From NCBI GenBank assembly GCA_934675625.1, contig CAKURH010000008.1, positions 1 to 55,406 of the forward strand: a stretch of 55,406 nucleotides of DNA, in the 5' to 3' direction. The translations under genes and the position numbers were made by a program. The notes below the pieces were generated by a model. The model saw nothing but the letters and a program-made list of their open reading frames with translations, searched no databases and had not been told where the DNA came from. The stretch is from an uncultured Kiritimatiellota bacterium (GTDB lineage Bacteria > Verrucomicrobiota > Kiritimatiellia > RFP12 > UBA1067). The first letter of the stretch is position 1. Every line of letters starts with the position of its first letter. Below are positions 23,882-31,866 of this stretch, one piece after another.

Positions 23882-24490
23882 TCAGAAGACGTTCAGCTCG
23901 CGGATGGCGGGGATGAGCACGTGATGGACGAGTTCCGCGTTGAGGCGGTGTCCGCCATGGAAGAGCCGCGAACAGCCGGGGTAGTGGCGCTCGAACGTCG
24001 TGCGCTCCGGCAGGCAGAGCGCGTCCTCGTCGCCGAAGAGCCCGTGGCAGAAGAGCTGGTCGACCTCGTCGACGCCGTCGAACTGCCGCGCCTCCATCTC
24101 CTCGAAGTGGCGCACCGTCTCCTTCGTCACGTGGAACTCCAGCGCGCCGTCCCGCCGACGGTTGAGCCACTTGTGCTTGCCGACGTGGAGAATGTCGTAT
24201 TTCTTCGAAAGCGCAAAGCACGGATTCACGCAGATGCGCTCGAACCCATGGAACTGCTGGGCGTACATCGCGCCCATCGACGTGCCGACGATGAGCGCCG
24301 GCTGATCCTTCTCGACGAGCGCCTTCAGCATCGGCAGGGCCTCCGCCGGATCGACCGGGATGTCGGGCGCGACGACCTTCACGCGGTCGCGGTCGCTCGT
24401 GCCGAGGAACTCCTTGCGCAGGATCTCGACCGTGCCGCTCGCGCCCGAAGAGGCGAAACCGTGCAGATAGAGGATCTCGCGGCTCGTCAT
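23882..24490 (-). CDS. YqiA-like esterase (alpha/beta hydrolase)
   Basis: A 202-residue protein of the UPF0227/YqiA esterase type: ILYLHGFASSGASGT at the N-terminus, the nucleophile elbow VGTSMGAMYA and a C-terminal FHGGHRL histidine. YqiA enzymes hydrolyse short-chain acyl thioesters or esters in the cytoplasm; the native substrate is unknown. ATG 24490 overlaps the preceding stop (ATGA), so it is co-translated with the small protein upstream. Confidence 0.82.
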   Translation of the reverse strand: MTSREILYLHGFASSGASGTVEILRKEFLGTSDRDRVKVVAPDIPVDPAEALPMLKALVEKDQPALIVGTSMGAMYAQQFHGFERICVNPCFALSKKYDILHVGKHKWLNRRRDGALEFHVTKETVRHFEEMEARQFDGVDEVDQLFCHGLFGDEDALCLPERTTFERHYPGCSRLFHGGHRLNAELVHHVLIPAIRELNVF

Positions 24491-24807
24491 CGGCCGTCCT
24501 CCCCGGACAGGTCCTTCAAGATGCGAACCGCCGCCGCCGTGACGTCGTTCGTCCCGACGAGCCAGCGTCCGTCGGGACGCTGCGCCGAGACGAGCCGGAT
24601 CGCCGCCTCGGTCGCGTTCAAGCCGTTCGTCTCGTAGAGCCGCGCAAAGTCCGCCATCGCCACCGTCCAGGCGTTCGTCACGAAGTCGCCCGCGCGCGCC
24701 ACGGCATGGTCGACCTCGTTCTGGACGCTCGGCTCCAGGACGTCGGGGCTGACCGTCGGCTGGGCGGTCAGCGCGGCGGCGGACAGCAGCCATCCGCACG
24801 TCTTCAC
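24487..24807 (-). CDS. Small putative secreted protein of unknown function
   Basis: A 106-residue protein from GTG 24807 (GTGA overlap with the EEP lipoprotein stop). The N-terminus (KTCGWLLSAAALTAQP) is a short signal-like segment. The body (VQNEVDHAVARAGDFVTNAW, then AIRLVSAQRPDGRWLVGTND, and RILKDLSGE) is helical with no recognised domain. Overlaps on both sides tie it to the EEP protein and the YqiA-like esterase in a three-gene operon downstream of the tRNA. Confidence 0.65.
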   Translation of the reverse strand: MKTCGWLLSAAALTAQPTVSPDVLEPSVQNEVDHAVARAGDFVTNAWTVAMADFARLYETNGLNATEAAIRLVSAQRPDGRWLVGTNDVTAAAVRILKDLSGEDGR

Positions 24808-25799
24808 GGCAGGAAGACCGTCGCCGTGACCGGGAAATGGTCGCTGGGATACGTCGTGCGACCGGGACGCGGATCGCCGACCGTCTCGTAGTCCAGCACC
24901 CGCACGCCGTCCGACACGTAGATGTAGTCGATTCGCGGGCCAGAGCAACGCCCGTAGAACGCCTGCGCCGGATTCGCCGTTCCCGCCGCAATGGCGGTCA
25001 AGGCCGCCCGCATGTCGTTGTTCGGAATGTTGCGGACGTCTTTCGGCAGGGCGAGGGCTTCCGCCGTCGTCACCTCCTGCGCCTGCCAGCGCCAGCCGTT
25101 CCACGTCCGCCACGGGCCGCGCGGCGCGGACGCCGAGGCGTAAAGCGCGTTTTGCAGGACGCTCGCCACGCGGCGCGCGGGCTTCTCGATCTCGGTGTTG
25201 TTGTGGTCGCCCGTGAAGACGATGGGCGCGCCATGCCCGAACGCCCACATCCGCTCGACGATCAGCAGCATGCCCTTCTCCCGCGCAAGCTCCGAAACAT
25301 GGTCGGTGTGCGTGTTGGCAAAGCAGAAACGCTTGCCGGTGCGCCTGTCGCGCAGCACCAGATATGAGCAGACGCGCGTACAGGCCGTGCCCCAGCTCTT
25401 CGAGGCCGGAACCTCCGGCGTCTCCGAGAGCCAGAACGTCCCGGACTTCTCCGCCTCGAACCGATCCTTTCGGTAGAAGACCGGAGAGGCCTCGTCCGAC
25501 TTGCGGTCGGCACCGCGATGGTCACCGACGAACGCGTATTCCGGCAGCTTCTCGCGCAGATACGCCGCTTGGTCGGGACAGACCTCCTGCAGGCCGAACG
25601 CATCCAGATTCATGCGCCGCACCAGCGCCACGAGGTCATCCCTGCGGTTCTCCCAGGCGTTCTCCGTCTTGCGATCGCCCTGAGACATGCGGATGTTGTA
25701 GGTTCCCACGCGAATCGGCTCGGCCGCACCGCCTCTGCCCGTGCACCCCGCCAGCAGCAGCAAGGCCGCACCCGCCAACAGAAAACCACTTTTGTCCAT
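24804..25799 (-). CDS. Endonuclease/exonuclease/phosphatase (EEP)-family lipoprotein, copy 1
   Basis: A 331-residue protein with a lipoprotein signal ending LLLLAGC. It has the EEP/DNase I-like fold motifs VGTYNIRM, DAFGLQEVCPDQ (catalytic Glu), NTHTDHVS, FTGDHNNTE (Asp, Asn) and YPSDHFPV (Asp-His). Such enzymes hydrolyse phosphodiester or phosphomonoester bonds; an envelope location suggests scavenging of nucleic acids, lipid phosphates or inositol phosphates. A close paralogue is at 31845-32774. ATG 25799 has the Shine-Dalgarno sequence AGGAGACGG, just past the tRNA gene. Confidence 0.85.
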   Translation of the reverse strand: MDKSGFLLAGAALLLLAGCTGRGGAAEPIRVGTYNIRMSQGDRKTENAWENRRDDLVALVRRMNLDAFGLQEVCPDQAAYLREKLPEYAFVGDHRGADRKSDEASPVFYRKDRFEAEKSGTFWLSETPEVPASKSWGTACTRVCSYLVLRDRRTGKRFCFANTHTDHVSELAREKGMLLIVERMWAFGHGAPIVFTGDHNNTEIEKPARRVASVLQNALYASASAPRGPWRTWNGWRWQAQEVTTAEALALPKDVRNIPNNDMRAALTAIAAGTANPAQAFYGRCSGPRIDYIYVSDGVRVLDYETVGDPRPGRTTYPSDHFPVTATVFLP

Positions 25800-25823
25800 C
25801 CGCTCCGTCTCCTCTTCTTGTCT

Positions 25824-25900
25824 TGGCGGTCCTGGCGGGACTCGAACCCACTACCCGCTGCTTAGAAGGCAGCTGCTCTGTCCGGATGAGCTACAGGACC
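25824..25900 (-). tRNA. tRNA-Arg (TCT anticodon)
   Basis: A 77-nt cloverleaf on the minus strand. The acceptor GGTCCTG (5' end at 25900) pairs with CAGGACC, followed by a G discriminator and an encoded CCA (25824-25826). The anticodon stem GCTGC/GCAGC holds loop CTTCTAA, giving anticodon TCT (reads AGA). The T arm contains GTTCGAGTC. Confidence 0.96.
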
Positions 25901-25917
25901 TCGTTATTGTTTGAGGG

Positions 25918-25947
25918 ATTATATCATGTCGTTCGCGAGGAAGTCAA
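25918..25947 (-). promoter_or_regulatory. Promoter of tRNA-Arg and downstream EEP operon
   Basis: TTGACT (25942-25947), 18-bp spacer, then TGA-TATAAT (hexamer 25918-25923) on the minus strand, 17 nt before the tRNA 5' end. It has the same geometry as the rhaA and tolC-like promoters. Confidence 0.85.
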
Positions 25948-25980
25948 TCGCCCCCCGCGACATCGCGCGCCACGCCGCGC

Positions 25981-26790
25981 TCAATGTCCCGTCTCGAAAT
26001 GCGGATCGACGGCCATGCACTTCGCGGGGCACTTCGCGACGATCTGCTCGTCCGTCGGCGGATTCGCGTAGTTGACCTTCGCGAGAAAGCCCTGGAACGT
26101 GAAGTGGTTCGCCTCCTTGCCGCCGGAATTCTTCTCGCAGAGGTGGCAGCCGAGGCAGCCGACGCCGCAGACCTTGCGGACGGCCGGGCCCTTGTCCGGG
26201 TTCGCGCAGAGGACGTGGATCGTCGCGGAGGCCGGCACGAGCTCGATGATGCGCTTCGGACACGCCGTCACGCACTTGCCGCAGCCGATGCAGAGCCGCT
26301 TGTCGACCTTCGCGAGGCCGTCCACGACGGAGATTGCGTGCTTCGGGCAGACGTTCGCGCACGCCCCATAGCCGAGGCAGCCATAGGTGCAGCCCTTGTC
26401 GCCGCCCGCCGTCGCCGCCGCAACCGCACAGTCGCAGATGCCGTTGTAGTCGCCGACGCGAATCGCCTCCGACCGCGTGCCGCAGCACCGCACAAGCGCG
26501 ACGCGGCGTTCCGTCGCCGTCGCCGCGACGCCCAGAATCTTCGCGACGGCCGCCGCACACGCCTCGCCGCCCGCCGCACACGCCCCGTTCGGCGCCGTGC
26601 CCGCGACGAGCGCGCGCGCATAGCCGTCGCAGCCGGCGAACCCGCAGCCGCCGCAGTTCGCCCCCGGCAAGGCCGCCGTGACAAGCCCGATGCGCGGATC
26701 CTCGCGCACGGAGAGATATCGGTCGGCGACCGCGAGCACGACCGCCGCGACCAACCCAATGCCTGCGATGATGAGAATAGCTGTTGTCAT
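25981..26790 (-). CDS. rnfB: Rnf electron-transport complex subunit B
   Basis: A 269-residue RnfB: an N-terminal membrane helix (ILIIAGIGLVAAVVLAVAD), then the Fe-S motif PGANCGGCGFAGCDGYA, further Cys clusters, and ferredoxin-type 4Fe-4S motifs (CLGYGACANVCP, CIGCGKCVTACP, CLGCHLCEKN). In the Rnf complex RnfB passes electrons from ferredoxin towards NAD+ while ions are pumped. It lies 68 nt after rnfA. The rnfCDGE genes that usually precede rnfA are absent from this window. Confidence 0.95.
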   Translation of the reverse strand: MTTAILIIAGIGLVAAVVLAVADRYLSVREDPRIGLVTAALPGANCGGCGFAGCDGYARALVAGTAPNGACAAGGEACAAAVAKILGVAATATERRVALVRCCGTRSEAIRVGDYNGICDCAVAAATAGGDKGCTYGCLGYGACANVCPKHAISVVDGLAKVDKRLCIGCGKCVTACPKRIIELVPASATIHVLCANPDKGPAVRKVCGVGCLGCHLCEKNSGGKEANHFTFQGFLAKVNYANPPTDEQIVAKCPAKCMAVDPHFETGH

Positions 26791-26858
26791 GAGGGTTCCT
26801 GATTTTCGTGAGAGGTTCTAGGTTTCGCGTCGCGGCGGCCGTTCACGCCCCTGAATCG

Positions 26859-27446
26859 TCAATACGGCAGCTTCACGAGCCCGCTGAAGCCCATGAACGC
26901 AAGGCTCAGCAGCCCCGCCGTGACGAGCGCGACCGCGATGCCGCGAAAGCAGCGCGGCGGGTCGGCATGGGCGAGCTTCTCGCGGATGCCCGAAAAGATG
27001 AGCAGCGCGACGCCGAAGCCGACCGCCGCCGCAAACGAGAAGAAGACCGACTCAAAGAATCCCGTCCCCTGCTTGCAGTTGATCTCCGCGACGCCGAGGA
27101 CGGCGCAGTTCGTCGTGATGAGCGGCAGGAAGATGCCGAGCGCGGCGTGCAGGGGCGGCAGAAACCGCTTCATCGCGATGTCGATGAACTGCACGAGCGC
27201 GGCGATGACGAGGATGAACGCGAGCGTGTGGATGTAGCCGAGCCCGTTCGGCTGCAGCAGCCAGTGGTCGAGGCACCACGTCACGGCGGCGGCGACCGTC
27301 ATGACGAAGACGACCGCGCCAGACATGCCGAGCGCCGTCTCCGTCTTCTTCGAGACGCCCAAAAACGGACAACAGCCGAGAAATCGGCTGAGAACGAAGT
27401 TGTTCACCAGCACCGCACCGACCAGAATCATCAAGAAATAGCTCAT
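26859..27446 (-). CDS. rnfA: Rnf electron-transport complex subunit A
   Basis: A 195-residue polytopic membrane protein that matches RnfA/RsxA: VNNFVLSRFLGCCPFLGVSKK, a conserved Cys-containing segment, and ITTNCAVLGVAEIN. RnfA is one of the two related membrane core subunits (with RnfE). ATG 27446 with AAAGGTGA upstream is preferred; the frame begins 9 nt earlier. The promoter TGGTATACT (hexamer 27503-27508) lies upstream, so rnfAB appears to be an independent transcription unit. Confidence 0.95.
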   Translation of the reverse strand: MSYFLMILVGAVLVNNFVLSRFLGCCPFLGVSKKTETALGMSGAVVFVMTVAAAVTWCLDHWLLQPNGLGYIHTLAFILVIAALVQFIDIAMKRFLPPLHAALGIFLPLITTNCAVLGVAEINCKQGTGFFESVFFSFAAAVGFGVALLIFSGIREKLAHADPPRCFRGIAVALVTAGLLSLAFMGFSGLVKLPY

Positions 27447-27549
27447 CGTGATCACCTTTTCAGACAGTGTTCAAGAACCTGCCAAGCCTCCTTTGTCGGG
27501 AAAGTATACCATTTACGCCTCTCGCAAACAAGCCGCTGCCCGGCCTACG

Positions 27550-28251
27550 TCACTTCAGCTTGAACGTGAGCGTGATCTTCGCCGTCGACGAAACCGGCTG
27601 GCGGCCGCGCTTGGCCGGCGTGAAGTGCGCCGCTTTCACGGCCTTGACCGCCGCTTCGTCCAGTTCCGGGTAGCCGCTGGAGGTGACGACCTTCACCTCG
27701 CCGACCGCACCGGACGCGGTGACTTCGATCTCCAGCTGCACGTCGCCCTGCTCGCCGCGCAAGCGCGCCCCTTTCGGATAGTCGGGCTTGATGCTCTTGC
27801 GCGGACGCGGCGGCGCATCGACCCGCGCCTGACGCGGCGCGACCGTCGGCGCGGGGGCCGACGCGGCGACGGGCGGACGCGGCGGTTCCTTTCGCGGCTC
27901 CTCTTTCGGCGTCTCGACGACCGGCGTCTCCACCGGCGGACGCTCCGGCGCAGGCTCCGGCAACTTCAGCGCCTCCAAGTCGGGCGGCAGCTCCTTCGGC
28001 GGCTCGCTCGCTGGCGGACGCTCCGGCTCGGGCGGCGGCTCGTCGGGCACGGGCTCTTCCGGCGTGGATGCCAGCGTGGGCTGAACCGCCGCCGTCTCGT
28101 CCTCCGTCTCGGCGAACGACAGCTCGACGCTCGACAGGTCAAGCTGCGCAAGCGCGTCCGGCGCCGGCGCATATTCGACGTAGACCGCCAGCGCCGCCGC
28201 GAGCGCCGCGTGGAACAGAATCGACAGGAAAATGGCGACGCCGAATCTCAC
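27550..28251 (-). CDS. tonB: TonB family energy-transducing protein
   Basis: A 233-residue protein with an N-terminal membrane anchor (FLSILFHAALAAALAVYV), a long Pro/Glu-rich periplasmic spacer (about 60-145), and a C-terminal TonB domain (PDYPKGARLRGEQGDVQLEIEV; SSGYPELDEAAVKAVKAAHF). It contacts outer-membrane receptors such as the one at 47827-49632. The GTG start at 28251 overlaps the exbD stop (GTGA). Confidence 0.9.
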   Translation of the reverse strand: MRFGVAIFLSILFHAALAAALAVYVEYAPAPDALAQLDLSSVELSFAETEDETAAVQPTLASTPEEPVPDEPPPEPERPPASEPPKELPPDLEALKLPEPAPERPPVETPVVETPKEEPRKEPPRPPVAASAPAPTVAPRQARVDAPPRPRKSIKPDYPKGARLRGEQGDVQLEIEVTASGAVGEVKVVTSSGYPELDEAAVKAVKAAHFTPAKRGRQPVSSTAKITLTFKLK

Positions 28252-28646
28252 GGCTTGCCGCTCACCTGAAAGCTGACCTTCTCGACCCCCGCCGCCTTCA
28301 GCTCGGCCAGCAGCTCGATGCCTGTGCCCAACGACGACTTGCGGTCTCCGGAGATCAGCACGGGCAGTTTCATGTCCGCCGCATAGAGGCCCTTCACCTT
28401 CGCAAGCGCCGCCGCGCGCGTCGTCGCTTCGCCGTTGAACTGCAATGCGTCGTCCGGCCCGATCGTCAGGACGACCCGCTCGCCCTTCTCGTCCGCCCCC
28501 GCCGCGTTCGGCAGGTCGACCTTGAGGCCCTTGTGCACCGTCATGTCGAAGATGCAGTAGATGAAGAAGACAAGGACAAGGAACATGACGTCCATGAGCG
28601 ACGTCATCTCCAGCCGCGCGCCGCGCCGCCGCCTAGTCTTCGGCAT
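28248..28646 (-). CDS. exbD: ExbD/TolR-type proton-channel subunit
   Basis: A 132-residue protein with a single membrane helix (LMDVMFLVLVFFIYCIF) preceded by the family motif EMTSLMDV containing the key membrane Asp, then a periplasmic domain. ATG 28646 gives MPKTRRRRGARLEM, typical for ExbD, and overlaps the exbB end by 14 nt. It works with ExbB to energise TonB. Confidence 0.9.
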   Translation of the reverse strand: MPKTRRRRGARLEMTSLMDVMFLVLVFFIYCIFDMTVHKGLKVDLPNAAGADEKGERVVLTIGPDDALQFNGEATTRAAALAKVKGLYAADMKLPVLISGDRKSSLGTGIELLAELKAAGVEKVSFQVSGKP

Positions 28647-28998
28647 GGCGCTCCAGGATGTTGTAGGGGAAGAGCAGCACAAGCGAGGCGATGAGCCCCG
28701 CCGCCGTCGTGATCAGCGCCTCGCCGATGCCCGCCGTCGCCGCCATCGGGTTCGCGACGCCGTCCGCGCCGTTCAGCGCGCCGAACGTCTGCATGATGCC
28801 CGTCACCGTGCCGAGGATGCCGAGCATCGGCTCGGCCGTGATAATCGTCGAGACGATCGTGAGGCCCTTCCCATCGCGGCGGCCCGCCCGGAACGCGAGC
28901 GCCTTCCAGATCAGGATCGCGAGGCCGAGAACCGACAGGCCAAGGATCGGCCACATGACCGGCCCGCCCGCCAAGAACGTCTGAATCAACTTTTCCAT
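28633..28998 (-). CDS. exbB: Short ExbB/TolQ/MotA-family proton-channel subunit
   Basis: A 121-residue protein that keeps the core: GGPVMWPILGLSVLGLAI (membrane helix 1), EPMLGILGTVTGIMQTF (helix 2) and GIGEALITTAAGLIASLVLLF (helix 3 with conserved Thr). It is much shorter than standard ExbB (over 200 residues), lacking most of the cytoplasmic loop. It forms an operon with exbD and tonB. Function is inferred from the intact membrane motifs. Confidence 0.88.
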   Translation of the reverse strand: MEKLIQTFLAGGPVMWPILGLSVLGLAILIWKALAFRAGRRDGKGLTIVSTIITAEPMLGILGTVTGIMQTFGALNGADGVANPMAATAGIGEALITTAAGLIASLVLLFPYNILERHAED

Positions 28999-29052
28999 CA
29001 GGTCGTTTTGTCCTTTTTACATCTTAAACGCTTCCGATGACGTCTCGGTTCG

Positions 29053-30543
29053 TCAGGCCAGCGGGTCGGCCACGAACTCGCCCTGCTCGGGCACCTGTTC
29101 GGACGACTCGAAGTTCTCGACCGACTTCGAGACCGGCTCGCGGTCGAGGAAGCGCGTCCACTCGCGCACGAAGCTCATCTCCACCTCGCCCGTCTCGCCG
29201 TTGCGGTTCTTCGCGATGTCGACGATCGCGAGCGTCTTGTCATCCGCGTTGTCCGCCCCCGCCGTCCGGCTCGGGCGCCGCAGGAGGAAGACGACGTCCG
29301 CGTCCTGCTCGATCGCGCCCGAGTCGCGCAGGTCGGAGAGCTTCGGCTTCTCGTTCTTGTCGCCGCGCTGCTCGTTCGCGCGCGAGAGCTGCGAGAGCAC
29401 GATCACCGGCACCTTCAGCTCCTTCGCCATCGCCTTGATCTGCTGGGAGATCATCGACACCTCGATCTGGCGGCTCTGGCGCGCGCCCTCGCGGCAGTTG
29501 CAGAGCTGGAGGTAGTCGATGACGATGAGCTCGATGCCGTGCTTCTTCTTCATGCGGCGCGCCCGCGCCCGGAGGTCCATGACGTCGAGGCCGGCCGTGT
29601 CGTCCACGTAGATCGGCGCGCCCTTCAGCTCGCCGCAGGCGCGCATCAGGTTGTCCGTCATCTCGACCTTCTCGTTCTTGGAGACGAGGTTGCGGTTCAG
29701 CCGCCACATGTTGATCTTCGCGCGCCCGGCGAGCATGCGCTTCGTCAGCTGCTCGACGGGCATTTCCAGCGAGAAGATCGCGACGGGGTGGCGCTTGCCC
29801 TCGTCGTAGGGCACGGGCATTTCCGTCGAGATCATCTGCCCGAGCGCGACGGACTCGGCGATGTTCATCGCGAGCGACGTCTTGCCGACGGACGGACGCG
29901 CGGCGATGACGATCATTTCGGCGGGCTTCAGCCCCTGCAGCGTCTCGTCGAGGTACTTGTAGCCGGTCGACAGGCCCTCCATCAGGCGCCCGCCCGACTC
30001 GAACATGCGGTCGATGCGCGCGTAGCTGTCTTCGACGGCCGTCTCCCACGGGGCGGTCGTGCCGCGCGCGCCGCCGATTTCGAGGAACGTCTTCTCGGCC
30101 TCGCCGAGGACGACCTGCGGGTCGGGGTACTCGTTCTCGTCATACCCCTTCTCGACGACCTTCGTCGCCCGCTCGATCAGGAGCCGCCGCAGGTACTTCG
30201 CCTTCACGATGCCGAGGTAGTGCTCGGCGTGCGCCGTCGTCGGCACCTGGTCGATCAGCGACTGGATGTAGCCGATGCCGCCGACCGTGTCGAGGCGGTT
30301 CTCCCGCTTGAGCTCCTCGATGAGCGTCAGCGCGTCGAGCGGCTTCGACGTCATCGCCATCTGGAGCATCGTCGCGTAGATGAGGCGGTTCGCCGGCCCG
30401 TAGAACGTCTCGTCGATCACGCCCTGGCTGCGGCACTCGTCCATCACGCGCTCGTCGCCGCGCCCGTTCGCGTCCAGCAGGATCGACCCCAGCAGCGCGC
30501 GCTCGGCCTCCAGGCTGTGCGGCGGCGTCTTCAGGTCGCTCAC
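29053..30543 (-). CDS. dnaB: Replicative DNA helicase DnaB
   Basis: A 496-residue DnaB. The N-terminal domain (PPHSLEAERALLGSILLD; FYGPANRLIYATM) is followed by the RecA-like helicase: Walker A AARPSVGKTSLAMN, EMPVEQLTKRML, Walker B IELIVIDYLQLC and SQLSRANEQR. It unwinds DNA at the replication fork. The start is GTG 30543 because GGGAGG lies 7 nt upstream; a GTG at 30558 would overlap that Shine-Dalgarno sequence. An extended -10 (TGGTATAAT, hexamer 30594-30599) lies upstream. Confidence 0.95.
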   Translation of the reverse strand: MSDLKTPPHSLEAERALLGSILLDANGRGDERVMDECRSQGVIDETFYGPANRLIYATMLQMAMTSKPLDALTLIEELKRENRLDTVGGIGYIQSLIDQVPTTAHAEHYLGIVKAKYLRRLLIERATKVVEKGYDENEYPDPQVVLGEAEKTFLEIGGARGTTAPWETAVEDSYARIDRMFESGGRLMEGLSTGYKYLDETLQGLKPAEMIVIAARPSVGKTSLAMNIAESVALGQMISTEMPVPYDEGKRHPVAIFSLEMPVEQLTKRMLAGRAKINMWRLNRNLVSKNEKVEMTDNLMRACGELKGAPIYVDDTAGLDVMDLRARARRMKKKHGIELIVIDYLQLCNCREGARQSRQIEVSMISQQIKAMAKELKVPVIVLSQLSRANEQRGDKNEKPKLSDLRDSGAIEQDADVVFLLRRPSRTAGADNADDKTLAIVDIAKNRNGETGEVEMSFVREWTRFLDREPVSKSVENFESSEQVPEQGEFVADPLA

Positions 30544-30593
30544 GGGCGCGCCTCCCACTTCTTTGTTGAATCGCTTTTCATTTCGTGCGGCAC

Positions 30594-30602
30594 ATTATAC
30601 CA
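30594..30602 (-). promoter_or_regulatory. Extended -10 promoter element of dnaB
   Basis: TGGTATAAT on the minus strand, about 50 nt upstream of the dnaB GTG. The same nonamer precedes pilT, rhaA and der. Confidence 0.65.
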
Positions 30603-30662
30603 AATTCTTTCCGCCCACACCTCCGCCCACCTTCGGCTTAGAAGAATTCCGTACACGCAACG

Positions 30663-31051
30663 CTACATGTCCCGCAGCGAGAGGCCGCGATAGCCGACCT
30701 GACGTGTGCTCTTCTGAGGATTTGCCGCAAAGAACGCCTCAGCTTTCCGACGCAGGACGGATTCATCGAACCGCCGCACATCATGCTTGACTTCGCAGAA
30801 GTCGAGACGGTTCGCGAACCCGTCTACGTCTCGTAGTCGCGGCCGAATTCCTGAACCAACAGCGACATTCCCTCGTCCAAGAACAAAGACCCTTCGGAGA
30901 AAATCGTCCGAATCATCGCCTCCCGCGTAAACGCGCCCTCGTCCATCAGCCGTTGCACGAAGATCCTGTTCATCAGGCGACTGATGCTGCCGCAGACGAT
31001 CAAATTCAGCTTGGCCGTCTTTTCATTCGGCAAGACGCCTTTTAGTCGCAA
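30663..31051 (-). pseudogene. Remnant of AAA-family ATPase with DUF234-type C-terminus
   Basis: Two segments of one ATPase type remain on the minus strand. The first (31051 to 30824) contains LNLIVCGSISRLMNRIF and LFLDEGMSLLVQEFG, blocks of the nucleoside-triphosphatase half. After a stop, and in another frame, 30830-30663 encodes NRLDFCEVKHDVRRFDE and FFAANPQKSTRQVGYRGLSL, which is the usual C-terminal end of this family (DFxEVK, GYxGLSL-DM). About 150 central residues and the N-terminal third are missing. The 5' end is cut where a REP palindrome begins (31055-31075). It is a decayed gene, not an expressed small protein. Family assignment rests on remembered motifs. Confidence 0.65.
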
Positions 31052-31054
31052 CAG

Positions 31055-31077
31055 TCAATCTGGGGGCTGTCCCCACA
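31055..31077. repeat. REP palindrome at the left edge of the MntA/HepT cassette
   Basis: GTCAATC followed by GGGGGCTGTCCCC (31063-31075) and ACA. The same word with the same orientation recurs at 31845-31865 on the other side of the toxin-antitoxin genes. It abuts the truncated end of the ATPase remnant. Confidence 0.8.
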
Positions 31078-31125
31078 AATTCATGGACAGGCCTCTAAAG
31101 ACTCCAATAATCAAAACTCAACCAT

Positions 31126-31491
31126 TCACAGCAACGGCCATGGATAGGCCGCCAGCAAATCTTTCAGGTTCGCTTCAAGGCTATCCATTTCACGGCGGGC
31201 CGTATTCCAGACGGTCTGCCAATTGGTCTTCACGTATCCGTGAATCAGCACGTTGCGCATGCCGATGAAATCACTCCAAGGAATCGCCGGGTATTTGTCC
31301 TGGACCTCACGCGAAATGGCATTTGCCGCCTCCCCGATGATTTCGATGTTATAGGCGACACTCTGGCGTTTTTCGCGATTGGCGAGGAACTGTTCATACG
31401 TCACATCCGCGACACTCTCCTTGATGGCCGCAATGGCGTCAAGCATATCCTCGACGCGCGCAGACGGATCATGGTTAGGGTCAATCGTCAT
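31126..31491 (-). CDS. hepT: HEPN-domain toxin (HepT-like, DUF86)
   Basis: A 121-residue all-helical HEPN protein. The RNase motif R-x4-H followed by Tyr is present as RNVLIHGY near residue 78, and the upstream YNIEIIGEAANAIS block is typical of DUF86. HepT toxins cleave RNA and are silenced by the partner nucleotidyltransferase, which AMPylates a Tyr close to the catalytic His. The ATG at 31491 overlaps the mntA stop (ATGA). The pair sits between two REP palindromes. Confidence 0.9.
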   Translation of the reverse strand: MTIDPNHDPSARVEDMLDAIAAIKESVADVTYEQFLANREKRQSVAYNIEIIGEAANAISREVQDKYPAIPWSDFIGMRNVLIHGYVKTNWQTVWNTARREMDSLEANLKDLLAAYPWPLL

Positions 31492-31784
31492 ACGGCCACC
31501 ATGTCGCGGGCTACCGTCTTGGAGAAAACCGAGCCCCGCTTAATCCCTCCACGGTCAACGACATCCACGCCTCGGCTGAAAATCGCATTCAGCGCATTGT
31601 ACAGACGCCCATGATCCAGCAAAGTGGCGTCGCGGTTAAATTCGACAAGGAAATCAATGTCACTGTCGGGAGTCTCTTCCTTTCGGGCGACAGAACCAAA
31701 GACCCAAAGCCTGTCCGCCTTGTTCTTTTGTGCGATGTCATACAGTTCATCGCGCTTTGAATGAATCACATCAAGCATGCACAT
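31488..31784 (-). CDS. mntA: MntA-like nucleotidyltransferase antitoxin
   Basis: A 98-residue minimal nucleotidyltransferase with VFGSVARKEETPDSDIDFLV, i.e. the GSx10DxD catalytic motif, and a third acidic residue in VDVVD. It acts on the HEPN toxin encoded next. GAGGAGGGTGAGG precedes ATG 31784, and TGC-TATAAT (hexamer 31808-31813) forms the promoter. The right-hand REP copy lies about 40 nt further upstream. Confidence 0.9.
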   Translation of the reverse strand: MCMLDVIHSKRDELYDIAQKNKADRLWVFGSVARKEETPDSDIDFLVEFNRDATLLDHGRLYNALNAIFSRGVDVVDRGGIKRGSVFSKTVARDMVAV

Positions 31785-31807
31785 CGCCTCACCCTCCTCA
31801 CGTTCAT

Positions 31808-31816
31808 ATTATAGCA
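31808..31816 (-). promoter_or_regulatory. Extended -10 promoter element of the mntA-hepT pair
   Basis: TGCTATAAT on the minus strand, 23 nt before the mntA ATG. The toxin-antitoxin cassette therefore carries its own promoter inside the REP-bounded segment. Confidence 0.7.
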
Positions 31817-31842
31817 AATATAGACGCCGTGCGTTGACGAAC

Positions 31843-31866
31843 TGTCAATCGGGGGACTGTCCCACA
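31843..31866. repeat. REP palindrome at the right edge of the MntA/HepT cassette, supplying the stop codon of EEP copy 2
   Basis: GTCAATC plus GGGGGACTGTCCC (31851-31863) and ACA, in direct orientation relative to the copy at 31055-31077. Read on the minus strand it encodes the last residues (GQSPD) and the TGA stop of the EEP gene. Confidence 0.8.

Noticed and set aside
31055..31866. A conventional insertion sequence around mntA-hepT
   Set aside because: No transposase gene lies inside and the bounding repeats are direct REP words rather than terminal inverted repeats; no target-site duplication is visible.
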